The notes beneath the pieces were generated by a model. The model searched no databases and was not told the origin of the DNA. It was given only the letters and a program-made list of their open reading frames with translations. This document shows, piece by piece, positions 21,801-32,604 of a stretch of 64,000 nucleotides of DNA (position 1 is its first letter; each line of letters starts with the position of its first letter). The stretch comes from Hemerocallis citrina (lineage: Eukaryota; Streptophyta; Magnoliopsida; Asparagales; Asphodelaceae). The position numbers were made by a program, and so were the translations under genes. Location of the stretch: NCBI GenBank assembly GCA_017893485.1, contig CM030363.1, forward strand, positions 178,820,935-178,884,934, given 5' to 3'.

Positions 21801-24109
21801 TAATTTACCTCCTGTATGAACTTGGCCTTTAGAAGTTTATCAACCTCCTCCTTGATGGCCTGCTGTCGCTCGGGAACGAACTTTCGCCTCTTCTGCTGGA
21901 CCGGTTTGCACCCCGGTTCGACACTTAGGCGATGGACGAGCAGCTCCTCGGAAATGCCGGGCATGTCCGCGGCCGACCATGCAAACAGGTCACGGTTGTC
22001 CCGGATGCATTTAATCAGGTCCGAACACAGTGCGGTCGGCAAGGATTTACTGATGAGGAATTTCCGGCTCGGATCCTCTTCCGAGAAGAGCACTTCTTCT
22101 AACTCGTCCGCCGGCTCGGACGTCTGGCGGGCCTTCGGCTCGGGGATTTCCAGTGTCTCGAGCGAGAGCACTGGTCCCCCGGTGGAAGTCATGTAGCACT
22201 TCCGGGCTGTTTCCTGGCTTCCCCTGACTTCCCCTACTCCCGACCGAGTGGGGAACTTCATTTTCAAATGGTATGCCGAGGGGACAGCTTCCAGGGCAGC
22301 TAGGCCGGGTCGGCCTAGAATAACATTATATGCTGCCGGGACGTCGACGACCATGAAGTCCATCGACTCGATCCGGGTAGTAGGGGTGCTTCCCGCAGTA
22401 ACGTCTAGGGTTATCACCCCTTCGACGGTTACCGGGACCCCCGTGAACCCGTGAAGAGTGTAACCGGCCGGCTTGAGACGGTCTCGGGACAGCTGCAAGC
22501 CTCGGAAGGCCGAGAGGAAAAGGATATTGATCGAACTCCCGTTGTCCACCAAAATCCTCTGCACCTTGAAGTTGGCCATGCGGAGGTCGATGACGAGGGC
22601 ATCGCAGTGTGGGGTTCGGACCCCTTCGAGGTCGGCATCGGAGAAAGATACAGGGACGCCGAGACCTTTGGGAGGAGGAGCACTGTGAACCGAGTTGACC
22701 TCTCGGATGAAGGCCTTCCGGGAGGTATTAGAGGAGCCCCCCATGGGGCCTCCATGGATCAGGTGCAGAATCCTTTCCTCCTCGAACTCGGGTGTTTCCT
22801 CGCGCCGCTCGGAGCGCTTGTTAGCCCCCCGAGCCGGAGGAGAATTGCGATCCGCCCGATCGTTTGCCTTCACGAACTTGGCCAACTGCCCCCTGCGGAT
22901 GAGGGCTTCAATCTCATCTCTCAAGGCCCGGCAGTCGTTCGTGTCGTGCCCGTGGTCTCGGTGGTAACGACACCACTTATCTTTGTTCCTCCTCTTTGCC
23001 AGGGTGTGCATCCTCGGAGCTGGAGGGATGACCCCCTCCTTCTCCACTTCCATCAGGATAGTAGAGACGTTGGTGGTGAGGGGAGTGAACTTCTTGAACC
23101 TGGGGGGAGCGCGACACTGACCGTCATTGTCCTTCTGAGCTTTCTTGGACCCCTCTTCCCCCGTCGCCTTCCTCTTCGAACCTGCGGAGGGCCCTCCGAA
23201 GCTCGGAAGGGCTTCAGCCTCCTCTGCTCGGATGTACTTCTCGCACCTCAGGAGGAGGTCGGCGAAATCATGCGGCGGTTTCTTGGCTAGGGACGATCGG
23301 AGGTTGGCGTTGAGGACGTTCGACTGGAACGCCATGGTTGCCACCGACTGGTCTAAGGAGGCGATAGACCTTACCTCTGCGGTGAATCTTTTCACATAGT
23401 CCCGCAGCTTCTCTTCCCTTTCCTGCCGCAGGTTCAGCAGGGACAGACTTGTCTTCTCGGCTCGCCTGCTACTCACGAAGTGAGTAATGAACAGTGTTTC
23501 AAACTGCTCGAACGAGAAGATGGAGGAGGGGGCGAGCCTGGAATACCATTCCCGAGCAGACCCCCTGAGGGTGGCAGGGAAGGTCCTGCAGAGCACAGCG
23601 TCGGAAGCTTGATGGATCAGCATCAGGGTCTTGAAGCTTTCGACGTGATCGACCGGGTCGGATTCCCCTGAGTATGTTTCAAACTGTGGTGGTTTGAAAC
23701 TCCTCGGTATGTGGGCCTCCATGATCGACCGTGAGAAGGGGGGTCGGCTGGGACGGAAGGTTCCTGCTCGGGACTCTTCCTCCCTGTCCATGCGGCCGAT
23801 ACGCCTTTCCACCTCATGGAGACGGCGGATAAGGGCGTCGTCCCTCCGCTGGTAATCGTATGACCCCCCGGACTCCTCTTCATAGGAAAGGGAGCGTGGA
23901 CTGCGCCGCCGGTAGTCCTGGGACCGGTGAGGGCTCTGTTGCCGCTGCTGGCGGCTGGGAGCCGGGGAAGGGCTCCGGGTTCGGCGGCGAGGACTGGGAT
24001 CCCTCAGGGGCGTCGGAGCCCTCTGAGCATTCTGGACGTTCTGCCGAAGGTTGAGAGCCTGTAGAACGGTCTCCTGAAATTGGAGGAATTCGGCCCGACT
24101 GATAGGCAC
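18857..24109 (-). CDS. Tat-lineage gag-pol polyprotein (protease, RT, degenerate RNase H, second RNase H, integrase)
   Basis: Single open frame of 1750 codons. The gag capsid region is at residues about 145-300; a zinc knuckle of CX2HX4HX4C form (C380-C393) has His in place of the usual second Cys. The aspartic protease motif VDNGSS is at about 521. Reverse transcriptase has YVDD at 889-892. The gypsy-type RNase H (about 1030-1150) reads YLAAS where an Asp is normally catalytic, so it looks inactive. A second RNase H (about 1165-1290) has its acidic residues ([27 protein letters not shown]). Integrase has the zinc site (H1397, H1404, C1435, C1438) and D1467, D1527, E1563. This dual RNase H arrangement is known for Tat elements. 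The frame stays in phase upstream to 24595 but with stops at 24478 and 24217, so 24109 is the longest-ORF start, not necessarily the family's gag start. Confidence 0.95.
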   Translation of the reverse strand: MPISRAEFLQFQETVLQALNLRQNVQNAQRAPTPLRDPSPRRRTRSPSPAPSRQQRQQSPHRSQDYRRRSPRSLSYEEESGGSYDYQRRDDALIRRLHEVERRIGRMDREEESRAGTFRPSRPPFSRSIMEAHIPRSFKPPQFETYSGESDPVDHVESFKTLMLIHQASDAVLCRTFPATLRGSAREWYSRLAPSSIFSFEQFETLFITHFVSSRRAEKTSLSLLNLRQEREEKLRDYVKRFTAEVRSIASLDQSVATMAFQSNVLNANLRSSLAKKPPHDFADLLLRCEKYIRAEEAEALPSFGGPSAGSKRKATGEEGSKKAQKDNDGQCRAPPRFKKFTPLTTNVSTILMEVEKEGVIPPAPRMHTLAKRRNKDKWCRYHRDHGHDTNDCRALRDEIEALIRRGQLAKFVKANDRADRNSPPARGANKRSERREETPEFEEERILHLIHGGPMGGSSNTSRKAFIREVNSVHSAPPPKGLGVPVSFSDADLEGVRTPHCDALVIDLRMANFKVQRILVDNGSSINILFLSAFRGLQLSRDRLKPAGYTLHGFTGVPVTVEGVITLDVTAGSTPTTRIESMDFMVVDVPAAYNVILGRPGLAALEAVPSAYHLKMKFPTRSGVGEVRGSQETARKCYMTSTGGPVLSLETLEIPEPKARQTSEPADELEEVLFSEEDPSRKFLISKSLPTALCSDLIKCIRDNRDLFAWSAADMPGISEELLVHRLSVEPGCKPVQQKRRKFVPERQQAIKEEVDKLLKAKFIQEVNYPEWLSNVVMVKKSNGSWRICIDFTDLNKACPKDPFPLPNIDTLIDATSGHELLSFIDAFSGYNQIRMFPPNIPNTFFVTDQGLYCYRVMPFGLKNAGATYQRLVNKVFQSQIGRNMEVYVDDMLVKSIRGTDHVADLQEAFRVLRKHSMRLNPNKCAFGVSSGKFLGFMVSQRGIEANPEKIKAILDMAPPRNIKEVQKLTGRLAAIGRFLSKSGEKCLPFFKALRGAKGFEWGQPQQESFDQLKAYLVNPPLLSKPVPGETLFVYLAASEQTLSAVLVREEDRTQRPIYYVSKVLRDAELRYPKIEKMAYSLVTAARKLWPYFQSHSIVVLTDQPLKQILYKPETSGRLMKWSIELSQHDITYQPRTAIKAQALADFIVESTIPEVEHIPNGPPIWTVFVDGSSCNEGSGAGIILNGPDSFVLQYAIRMNFKASNNEAEYEALIAGLGLARSAGAQHLRIHSDSQLVVNQVLGEYEARDERMAKYLAKVRDLMGQFEEAIIQRVPREENSQADALSKLASSSLQGLEQTVLIEVLSKPSIEDEAPGSVESLPVMLQDNWMKPLVEFLRDGVLPSDPKEARRVRTRAERYVLIEGILYKCSFSQIDGRPYLRCLSPDQAEYALQELHEGVGGAHSGFRSLARKALNYGYFWPTLLQDAERHVRQCSSCQRHSSIRRLPQANLASLSSPIPFAMWGMDLLGPFPPAPGQFRFLVVAIDYFSKWVEAEPLATITENKVVQFFWKSIICRFGVPRVLVTDNGTQFTGAAFRALCDDLAIQQRFSSVSHPQSNGQAENANRQILAGIKKRFDKSSKGLWVDQLPNVLWNYRTSKRTPTGESPFNLTYGSEAVIPLEVGIPSPRLTAYDEAQNARDLRAELDLIDELRERASIRQQVYRRRVELAYNRKVRPANLKQGDLVLRKLAISLPSQKSKLAPNWEGPYRITKVVRPGTYRLEDLEGRELPRSWNADHLLKYQESAPAPL

Positions 24110-24595
24110 TTCTCGGTCCCTCGGATGACGCCGATCCCCGGGGGAACAGGACCTCCTCCTTCGGCGTTCGGGGGACGCCGCTCGGCCTCTGCGGTCCGGG
24201 GACCTTCTGCCGTCTCAGCGACGTGGGGACCGCTCACCCTGACGCTGGCGGGAGGCTCCCTCTCGGGCCCGCCTCTCGTCAAGATGGGTGCGGAGGTCGT
24301 CGTCCTTCTGGCGTTTCAGAAGTGTGATGCGGAGGTCGGGATGATGAGAAGCCATCGAGTCCGAGGACCCATTATGGACCGAGACATGGCCCGGATTGAG
24401 GGGCTGCTTCTCCTTCCGGCCGTTATGGCCGGACGGACCATTGTTGGGCTGCTGCTTGGGAGGAGGAGGTGGGCCCTACTGGGCCGGCGGAGGGAGGTCG
24501 GACTGAGGAATAGGATTGACTGGGACTTCATTCGCCGGGTCGGCGAGGTTGCCCACACGGTTTGACCCTCTCGATCTGACCTTCTTCGGAGGCAT
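24110..24595 (-). pseudogene. Interrupted N-terminal part of gag, in frame with gag-pol
   Basis: An ATG at 24595 (minus), 67 bp after the 5' LTR, opens a 39-codon frame beginning MPPKKVRSRG and stopping with TAG at 24478-24476. The same phase continues through an ATG at 24355 (MASHHPDLRI), a TGA at 24217-24215 and then into the long gag-pol frame. The segment after 24355 resembles the start of the gag frame in the second Tat element (DLRTHLDERRA versus DLRTRLNGWRA; both then Arg/Ser-rich). So the N-terminus of gag is present but broken by two stops in this copy, unless they are read through or bypassed. Confidence 0.7.
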
Positions 24596-24641
24596 GACTA
24601 CAGTGGACGACGGAGAATGGGCTGAGGCTGTTCGTGTGGTC

Positions 24642-24659
24642 TTCCCACAGACGGTGCCA
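24642..24659 (-). other. Primer-binding site of the Tat element
   Basis: Three bases after the 5' LTR end, the minus strand reads TGGCACCGTCTGTGGGAA. The second Tat element has TGGCGTCGTCTGTGGGAA in the same place, with the same gat spacer. This is the style of tRNA-complementary site seen in Tat-lineage elements; I do not assign the tRNA. Confidence 0.8.
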
Positions 24660-24662
24660 ATC

Positions 24663-25245
24663 TGTTACCGCTGATTTCGGTGTGGGGGTAAACAGATAGA
24701 ATTTGTGAGTCCGAGAAAAACCTGAACAGTTGACTCAGCCTTCTGGCTCCTGCCGCGACCTGCAAGGAAGTGCGAGACACCGGGGTTGATTCCGGCGATG
24801 CACCCTCCGATGCTCTTGTCAGTAATCAGAAAAAGATTAAGAAAGAACTTAAGTGGTGAAAGAGTGATTAACCTGGTCTTGGTGGTAGAGGGGTGATATT
24901 TATAGTCGCCTTTGGAACGGTTAGGGGCCTGATTTCCTGCTTAACAGCAAGGAGGAAAATCTTCCTATTCTGTTTTGGGAAATTAGCCCCTGATTCCCGG
25001 TGGGAGCAAATCAGGGTTGTTGATTTGGCTAAATCAGGGATCCTGACTTGCCCCTTGATGTTTTGGGTTCGCCTCGGGTCGGGACCCGAACCCAACAGTG
25101 GTGTGGATCCGGTTGCGGGTTGTTGGAGGAGATTCCGAACCCGCTTTGGATCCGCTTGTATGTGAAATTACCTTTTTACCCCTAGGCATCAAGATTCGTG
25201 CCCAATCTGGACGGCTCCGATTTAACCCCATTTTTAGCCATATCA
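24663..25245 (-). repeat. 5' LTR of the Tat element
   Basis: 583 bp, TG...CA ends, about 8 differences from the 3' LTR. On the minus strand it starts tgatatggctaaaaa, like the LTR of the second element at 58026. Target duplication acatt follows at 25246-25250. Confidence 0.96.
24896..24905 (-). promoter_or_regulatory. TATA box in the Tat 5' LTR
   Basis: Minus-strand CTATAAATAT, followed by a C-rich stretch; the second Tat element has CTATAAATAC in the same place in its LTR (58354-58363). It would drive the genomic RNA. Confidence 0.7.
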
Positions 25246-25693
25246 ACATTGGTACATATTAGAGTAATATTGTACTGGACTGACCCACCATTAGAATGCT
25301 GCATGGATCGTTACGTGAGTGTCATAAGCGAATCTCATAGTGACCATGGTATATGTAGTCCTTTGACTTGAAGTCACTACGGTTCCCTACTTGAGAAGTA
25401 ATATGTTTTAAAATTGTCAAATATTGTCTGTAATAAGGTGATTATAAATTCGACTATTTGATATACTACAAATCATGCGGAGGGATGTGAGTGACTTAGA
25501 TAGGATTTGTCGCTCTTATATAATAGGAGCGATATTTTATGAGCCACTTGATTGAGTGAGACTACAAAATGCATGGCCAAACTCAAATGAGTCAATATGA
25601 GATATTGAGCTCATTTGTTTTAGTAAGTCTACTCGGATATCAAGAAACCAAATATTGAACTATACAAGGGTAACACGCTCCATGCCTTGTGGT

Positions 25694-26200
25694 TAGCATT
25701 GGTATCGGGTCGGGTCGGGTCGGGTCCTTCACTACCCGGACCCGGACTCGGTCCCCTACTGGTCCAAAAATTGGACCCGGACCCGTGAGGACCAGATCCG
25801 GTTACGGATCCGGATCCTATTAAAATATTTCTACCCGTTCGGGTAGGAGCGAGAGTGTGAGCGGCGTGCGGAGGCGGCGAGTGGAGAATTTAAAATAGAG
25901 GAGAGAAGTAAAAAACATGAGTTTTGGGTTTGGAAGAGGAAGATTTAGAATTGAGGAGGAAGGAGGAAAGGAATGATGAAAGAATATTTATTTTTATGTT
26001 GATTTTTGGGTTTTTTTAACGGGTCCGGGTCCGGGTCGGATCTCTTTTGAGTGGACCCGGACCCGGACCCCGGACCCGAAAGTACAATGGGTCCCATTTT
26101 AGGACTCGGACCCGGACCCGGACCCAGATAGACCGGGTCGGTTCCAGTCCAATGCCGGATCCGGGTCGGATCTGAGTTTCGGGTATTTATACAAATGCTA
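25694..26200. mobile_element. hAT-like MITE, 507 bp, rich in gggtcc motifs
   Basis: Flanked by the 8-bp duplication cttgtggt (25686-25693 and 26201-26208), the target size of hAT elements. Ends are tagcattggtat and, read inward from the right, tagcatttgtat (11 of 12). The interior has opposed runs of cgggtcgggtc and ggacccggacccgg, so it folds strongly, around an AT-rich core. No transposase; the 88-codon minus frame is repeat translation. Confidence 0.8.
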
Positions 26201-26936
26201 CTTGTGGTCAATTAAGATATCTAGACAAAGGGGCTAGACTACATAGTAACATTGGTTACGAATAGGTTATGTCTAATTACTGACATTCCCGTTACTTGAG
26301 TAGCATTGATGTATTGCTAGATACCGCTCACTGTTTGTAATACTAGAATATGATTTTAGTATTACTATTAACGTAATGAGAACCTACATGGTCACACACT
26401 TAGAATGGATCAAAATTGAAATTTAAATTTATAAGATGAATTTAATTGGGGATCCAAGTAGGACTTGGACTCCTGACATTGGTTGGACATTTAATTAGAT
26501 TAAATGGGCTGACTAAAGTTCAAAGGCCAACACACGAATCTAAACCAAGTCAGATTGTGGTCCAACAGCCTCATTACTCTCTTAGGGTTGATTTTCTCCA
26601 GCTATATTTATGATACATATCTATGGAAAATGGTTACATAAGAAAATCCTAGCCGTCACAGAAATTGTGAGAGAGAGAGATCGTGAAGAACATCCCCTTC
26701 CCGGAGCTAGCACCGCTGCGTGAAAGAAAGCTTGATTTGATCCGTTCGTGTGGATACTGTAGAGGCAGAGCAATATTGCAGTGTTGTGATTGACATTGAT
26801 TGGAGACAACAGATCCATCTTCAAGGTATAACTCCTAAACACGATATATGATTTTCGCATGGATCCATGGCTAGATTTCAATCTTTGAAATTTTTTCACT
26901 GTGTATTTGATCTGAGACTACCACCAAAACCTAACA

Positions 26937-27482
26937 ATATATATATAGAAGATTAATTGTGTTATACTCATTTAGAATGCAGTAGAGGCTTATAATTCAG
27001 CAATATCGTCTATTCTGGAGGCAGCTAGACTAGATAGAAAGATAGATAGAAGCCAAAGAATAAAGAAGTCATCGACAAATGTTGTATTCGTATATTATTC
27101 TTCTTGATGGGAGTGTCTTTACAACAAGGTTGGTTCAACTACTCAAATGCTGGACAGTGAAATTGCATTAGGTGGCTTCAGGATATAGAAAGCGCTAGAG
27201 ATTTGTCGTAATGGGGAAGTTTCTGTAGTCCCTAAAGCTGTAAGTATGTAATTAAATTTAACATCCATCTTTATTCTGCTCGAACTATTTCATCTTGTGT
27301 CATAGATGTTGTAGTATATCACTAAAAGTGTGTAGATGTGATTAGTCAGTAAGCTGCTGTAGTTTGTCCGTTTATTTGTCTGTAAAATTATATTCAGTAT
27401 GTAATTACATTCATTTCATCCAATCAGTTGAACTGAAATGACTGGAATAAATAGATAAATGCGCAATATTTATCATTGATAT
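26937..27482. other. Intergenic, nothing recognised
   Basis: AT-rich host sequence between the probable solo LTR and the copia element. A short gatagaaagatagatagaag stretch lies near 27030. No credible frame, RNA gene or repeat end seen, apart from gatat at 27478-27482, the copia target duplication. Confidence 0.6.
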
Positions 27483-27675
27483 TATTGAAAACAGATTTGG
27501 AAAAAATAATTGTTATTCTTATTCATTTATTTCTCTGCTGCATACATCTATATATAAGAGTTACATTCATGGAGAAGAAGAAAGGAGATTGAAAGAAGAT
27601 TGGAGAGATGAGAGATTTGGAGAATCTGTCTCCTATAGATTAGGAAACAGAATATACAATTACTATATTTCAACA
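27483..27675 (-). repeat. 3' LTR of the copia element, with adjoining polypurine tract
   Basis: 193 bp, matches 31892-32084. The polypurine tract is just outside it (27676-27690; minus strand caacttgagggggag), typical of copia elements. Confidence 0.93.
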
Positions 27676-27682
27676 CTCCCCC

Positions 27683-30600
27683 TCAAGTTGGTGCATAGGT
27701 ATTGAACATGCCCAACTTGTCAACAAATTTCAAAAAGAGCCGATTCGAAACTGCATTGGTTAGGATATCTGCAAGTTGATCTTCTGACTTCACTTTCGAT
27801 ATCTCAATAACTTTCTCATCTATGTTTTCTTTGATGAAGAATCTGTCCACCTCTACATGTTTCGTTCTGTTATACTGAACCGGGTTAGCAGCAATATCAC
27901 ACGCTGCTTGACTATCACAATATACTTTCATAGGTTCATTCGGACCATAGCCTAAGTCCTGCAATAAGAGTTTCAGCCATAAAGCTTTCGTTATACTTAA
28001 AGTTACTCCGCGATACTCAGCCTCTACACTAGAGCGCGCAACAACATTTTGCTTCTTGCTCCTCCATGTAACTAAATTTCCTCCAATAAAGGTGAAGTAT
28101 CCTGAAGTGGAGCGCCTATCAATTATAGATCCTGCCCAATCAGCGTCAGTATATGCCTAACCTTCAAGTCACCATGTTTCGCAAATAATACCCCTTTTCC
28201 TGAAGCAGACTTAATATATCCATAATTCTCATCACCGTATCCATATGTTGTTCCCGAGGCGCATGCATAAACTGACTTACAACACTTAAAACATATGACA
28301 AATCTGGCCATGTATGTGCAAGATACTTCAGCCGTCCAACCAATCTCTGATATCTTTCCTTATGACAAGGTACATGATCAGCTTCGTTGCACAGTTTCAG
28401 TCCTTCTTCTAACGGTGTACTAATCGGCTGAAAAGCGGACATTCCAGTCTCCTTAAATAAATCAAGAGCATACTTTCTTTGAAATAAAAATATCTCCTTT
28501 CTTGAGCGAGAAACTTCAATACCAAGAAAGTATCTTAAAGAGCCAAAATCTTTCATTTCGAACTCTTGTGACAAGTAGTTCCTTAATTCCTTTCTCTCCT
28601 CAGGATCATCACCAGTTACTATCATATCATCCACATAAATAATGAGAGCAGTAATTTTACCTTCTTTCCTTTTTAGGAACAGAGTATGATCGGAATTACT
28701 CTGATAGTATCCGAATGTCCTGATTAATTTTGTAAATCTCTTAAACCAAGCTCATGGCGACTGCTTAAGTCCATACAATGCTTTCTTCAACCGACATACT
28801 TTATTACTGTATTGGACTGGTCAGTTCGACCCTGGTGGAAGATCCATATAAACCTCTTCTGTCAATTCCCCATGCAAAAATACATTCTTCACATCAAATT
28901 GCTCCTACGGTCAGTCAAGATTTGCAGCAAGTGACAGTAGGACTCAAACAGTATTGAATTTTTCCACAGGTGTGAATGTATCTTCATAATCAACTCCATA
29001 TGTCTGAGTGTATCCTTTAGCAACCAGTCTTATTTTGTATCGTTCTATTGAACCATCAGACTTATACTTCACCGTATAAATTCATTTGTATCCTACTGGC
29101 TTTTTTCCTGCTGGCAGCTCGACTATCTCCCAAATCTCATTCTTTTTCAAGGACTTCATCTCCTTATCCATAGATGCTTTCCACCTTAGATCAGTAAGGG
29201 CTTCCTGCACACTGTTAGGAATAAATACAGTAGATAATTGATTTACAAATAACTTATTTGATTCCAACAAGCGGTGAGTGGATACATAATTACTCATGGG
29301 ATATTTGACGTTACTAGTGGGATCAGGTTCATAAGTGGGTTTTGGAATACCTCTATTAGTACGGTGCGGGAGTTCTCTACTAGGATCTTCGGACAACAAT
29401 GACGATTAGTTTTGGGGTTCTGACGGTTCACTCTCACTGAAATTCGGTACTGGTTGTAATTCTTCAAGAGAGTCTTCTTCAAGAGGGGCTTCTTCCCTTG
29501 GTTGCACTTCTTGGTGAGGGTCTTCCTCCCTTGCTAGGTTTTTATTCAAGTTTTCGCCATTATTTGTATCCAGTTGTTCATTCTGACTGCTAATTACTTC
29601 ATCATACCCAAGAGTCTGAACTTTACTAACCCCTTCATCATACCCATGAGTCTGAACTTCACTAACCCCTTCATCATACCCAAGAGTCTGAACTTCACTT
29701 CGGTACTCTCCCTGAAGTTCAGTCATAGAAAAAGAAAAATACTTCTCATCTTCATGGAACACAACATCCATAGTCACAAACATCCTTTGAGTTGGTGGGT
29801 GATAGCACCGGTACTCTTTCTTATCCTATGCATATCCCACGAAAACACAGCAGACAGCTCGAGGAGTTAACTTATTGCGTTCATATTGATTAAGATAAAC
29901 AAATGCAACACACTCAAACACATGAGGTGGCAAGTTGACGACTTTTGGTGCATTCACTGCTTCAGTTAATGCTTGAAATTGTGTGAGGAAGTTTAGGATA
30001 CTAGAGGGAACTCGGTTGATTAAGTATGCAGCAAAAGTAAGGGCTTCCTCCAATAAATGAGTGGCATATTTCTATAGATAAGAGAAGCACGGACCACCTG
30101 GAGCAAGTGTCTATTTATTCTTTCTGCAACCCTATTCTATTGAGGTGTATATGAGCATGTAGTCTGGTGAACAATGCCCTATTCCACCAAATATTGTTGC
30201 AGATTCGAACTCAGATACTCTCCGTCATTATCACTTCTAAGAACTTGAATCTGTGATTTATACTGAATCATAACATGCTTGTAAAATTTTTGAAATAAGC
30301 CACTAACTTCACTTTTCGACTTCATCAAACAAATCCAGGTCATACGAGTACAGTCATCAATAAATGTCACAAACCATTTGGCTCCTCCAAATGTAGTGAT
30401 TTTGGATGGACCCCAAACATCATAATGGATAATCATAAATGGAAGAGAGCTTCTACTTGGACTTGGAGGAAAAGAGACACGGTAACTTTTTGCGAGTTCA
30501 CACACATCACACCGAAAGGCAAAAATATCCAACTTTAAAATAAACTTGAAAATAATTTCTTCAAATAACCAAAAGAAGCATGTCCTAGACGTCGATGTCA

Positions 30601-31220
30601 TAGCCAAATATTTGATTTATTCTTCTCATCTTCGGATTCTTCCACACTTAGAGCTTGAATCAACTTGCTTGAACCTTCAGATTCTAAATCCAGGTAATAG
30701 AGCTTCACGTGTCTAACCTCATAACCAATCGTCTTGCGAGTCCAAATATCCTTAAACACACAATGTGAAGGCCAAAAGACTACAATACAATGTAAGACAG
30801 TAGTTATTTGAGCAACATATAATAGGTTAAAATTCAAGGATGGTACAACTAGGACAGTATCTAAGGTTAGGTTGTTTGTGATAGGTATGGTACCCTCGCC
30901 AATAACAGTGGCAGGATCACCATTGGCAGTGGACACAGTTGATTTGGTAGAAAGTTGAAAATTTTGAACTTGTCTAGAATCAAAAGTCATATGGTCGGTA
31001 GCACCCGAATCAATTATTCATGCATTATTCATAACAGAGCCAGAAATATTAAAAACCTTACCATCATTACCTGCAGCAGTACGATCAGCAACTCCAACTG
31101 CGACAGTGGGTTGATTGCAAGTCTTCTCCCGAATATCCATGCTATGATCCCAGATCTCCGGATAGCCGATAATCTTATAACAACGAGCTTTTGTGTGGCC
31201 GATCTTACCACAATGAGTAC
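27683..31220 (-). pseudogene. Copia gag zinc-knuckle and pol remnants
   Basis: Recognisable pieces in order on the minus strand: zinc knuckle CTHCGKIGHTKARC (about 31205); protease/pre-integrase remnant (30598-30990); integrase start with HYDVWGPSK, VTFIDDCTRMTW and the RSDNDGEY motif (30179-30607) and integrase middle (29826-30053); connection region (29082-29399); reverse transcriptase C-terminal half (28164-28634, MDDMIVTGDD after the catalytic site); and RNase H end (27683-27964, with KVYCDSQAACDIA and NRTKHVEVDRFFIKE). Frames are broken by stops and shifts throughout. A three-fold in-frame repeat of about 39 bp (variants of VQTLGYDEGVS) lies near 29600-29700. Confidence 0.88.
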
Positions 31221-31266
31221 ACTTCCTTGACTCCATGGTGAAGAACAACAAATAGCAACACAACAT

Positions 31267-31878
31267 GCAGTACTAACAGTAACACAGCAAGCAGCACAGC
31301 ACCACACCAAACACACCGGCAAACAGCAAACAACAATCAGACTCCCCCTTCCCAAAACACCAAACAGCACTTCAACTCCCTCTTCTTCCATACACCAACA
31401 CAATTAACACATGCACAACACGTGCACAAAAGAACCCATAAAGCAAAACAGCAACGAGACAGTATCTTCATCACAGATAAGGCAGCAAGGGGATCGGGGC
31501 TCGGCGGCTGGCGTCACAGGCGACAGCGAGCGGGGACAGGCGTGGTGGTCGGCGATCGAAACAAGGACGAAGGGAAGGTCGAGATTTGGGCTGTCTGCTA
31601 ATGTCGAGGAAGAGGAAGGGGAGGAGCAGGGGAGAATCGGGTGGGGGTTTGGCTGGCGCGCGTCCAGGGGTGGCGCGACGGGAGGGGGAATGTCGCCGGA
31701 GTGGGGAGGCTCGCCGGGAAAGATGGACGAGTAATTGGGTTTGGCTGTTTTGGGCGGGAAACTCACGGGGAGAGAGAAACGGATAGAGGAGATCGACGAG
31801 GATCGGGATCAGCGATGGGATCGACGACAGCGAGGATCAGATCGGGATCTTCTTCGTCAGGTAGCCTAGGACAATTTC
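31267..31878 (-). other. Unusual leader of the copia element, where gag should be
   Basis: Between the primer site and the zinc knuckle, about 600 bp shows no copia gag core. Instead there is a GC-rich frame of 120 codons (31404-31766, minus, Pro/Ser-rich) and a TGC/GTG-rich stretch (31270-31400). Either gag was deleted or it was replaced by captured host sequence that looks like a 5' leader and first exon. Confidence 0.6.
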
Positions 31879-31890
31879 GGCTCTGATACT
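31879..31890 (-). other. Primer-binding site of the copia element
   Basis: Next to the 5' LTR, minus strand reads agTATCAGAGCC, matching the initiator-methionine-tRNA-type site (tggTATCAGAGC) used by most copia elements except for the first bases. Confidence 0.75.
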
Positions 31891-31891
31891 A

Positions 31892-32084
31892 TATTGAAAA
31901 CAGATTTGGGAAAAATAATTGTTATTCTTATTCATTTATTTCTCTACTGTATACTTCTATATATAAGAGTTACATTCTTGGAGAAGAAGAAAGGTGATTG
32001 AGAGAAGATTGGAGAGATGAGAGATTTGGAGAATTTGTCTCCTATAGATTAGGAAACAGAATATACAATTAATATATTTCAACA
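31892..32084 (-). repeat. 5' LTR of the copia element
   Basis: 193-bp partner of 27483-27675. Contains the plus-strand stretch ctatatataag, which is also TATA-like read either way. Confidence 0.93.
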
Positions 32085-32543
32085 GATATGAATTGTTTTC
32101 TTTTCTTTTATCTTCTTTACCAAGTTATTATATGCGAGCTTCAGAACTTCTCTGTTTTACGCTGTTCTATTCCAACACAAAGTTCATTTTTTGACCAACA
32201 AGATTGACATCCCATTACTGTCATGAACAGCCATTACTTGCTAAATAAACAGCCATTACTGTCATGAACATAAGAATTTCCAACATTTTATTACTATAAG
32301 CGTAGGCGATTTTCAAGAGCAAATTGCTATTATTATTTTTATTAGAACTGAGACTTCTCGGAATATATAATATTTGTGTGTATGAGCATATATGCTGGAT
32401 TCTGGAATAGTTTTCAGCGAAATCATCGAAGATATCAATCAATAAGAATTTCCTGCTTAGAAATACATGATGGAAGATGTCACCATCTTATGAACCAAAC
32501 AAAAGGGCACATATTTTGTATAGGATTCCCCTACAACAAAAGA

Positions 32544-32551
32544 CTATAAAG
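32544..32551 (+). promoter_or_regulatory. TATA box of the kinase gene
   Basis: ctataaag, 61 bp before the start codon at 32605, with an A/C-rich leader between. The copia insertion ends about 460 bp upstream of it, so the proximal promoter is probably intact. Confidence 0.55.
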
Positions 32552-32604
32552 CTTCATCAAAACCAACCTGATCAAAACGAAAATTATGTTCTTCAACATT
32601 AACA

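Larger units (their letters stand above)
331..25245 (-). mobile_element. Ty3/gypsy LTR retrotransposon, Tat lineage, complete, with nested Harbinger
   Basis: Two 583-bp direct repeats (331-913 and 24663-25245) with TG...CA ends bound the element, and the same 5 bp, acatt, flanks both sides (326-330 and 25246-25250). Coding order on the minus strand is gag, protease, reverse transcriptase, RNase H, a second RNase H and integrase, which is the Ty3/gypsy order with the dual-RNase-H arrangement known from the Tat lineage. Without the nested Harbinger the element is about 14.9 kb, large as Tat elements often are. A non-coding and antisense-coding block of about 8 kb separates pol from the 3' LTR. 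I counted about 8 differences between the LTRs (1.4%); at the widely used rice rate of 1.3e-8 per site per year that is about 0.5 million years. Confidence 0.96.
2..26936 (+). mobile_element. Probable copia-type solo LTR, split by two later insertions
   Basis: With the gypsy element plus one copy of its target duplication (331-25250) and the hAT-like MITE (25694-26200 plus one duplication) removed, about 1.5 kb of continuous non-coding sequence remains, starting TGCCCTAAAG and ending CCTAACA, so with the TG...CA ends of an LTR. The style (long AT-rich non-coding stretch, a TATA-like ctatatttat near 26597) fits a long copia LTR. No primer-binding site follows 26936 and no coding remains lie beside it, so a solo LTR is the simplest reading. 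The left edge is at the window boundary, so its target duplication cannot be tested. Strand is a guess from the TATA-like site. Confidence 0.4.
27483..32084 (-). mobile_element. Decayed Ty1/copia retrotransposon
   Basis: 193-bp LTRs (27483-27675, 31892-32084) flanked by the duplication gatat (27478-27482, 32085-32089). On the minus strand the LTR runs tgttgaaatat to ttttcaata. Downstream pol remains are in copia order (integrase before reverse transcriptase and RNase H). The LTRs differ at about 9 of 193 positions (4.7%), roughly 1.8 million years at 1.3e-8 per site per year. It inserted about 0.5 kb upstream of the kinase gene, in the opposite orientation. Confidence 0.93.

Noticed and set aside
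21284..23290. Long plus-strand ORFs opposite gag-pol (182 and 279 codons)
   Set aside because: They are antisense shadows of the high-GC polyprotein; no independent promoter or domain.
27000..27260. Host exon upstream of the copia element
   Set aside because: Short frames with stops and no recognisable protein similarity; splice signals alone are not enough.
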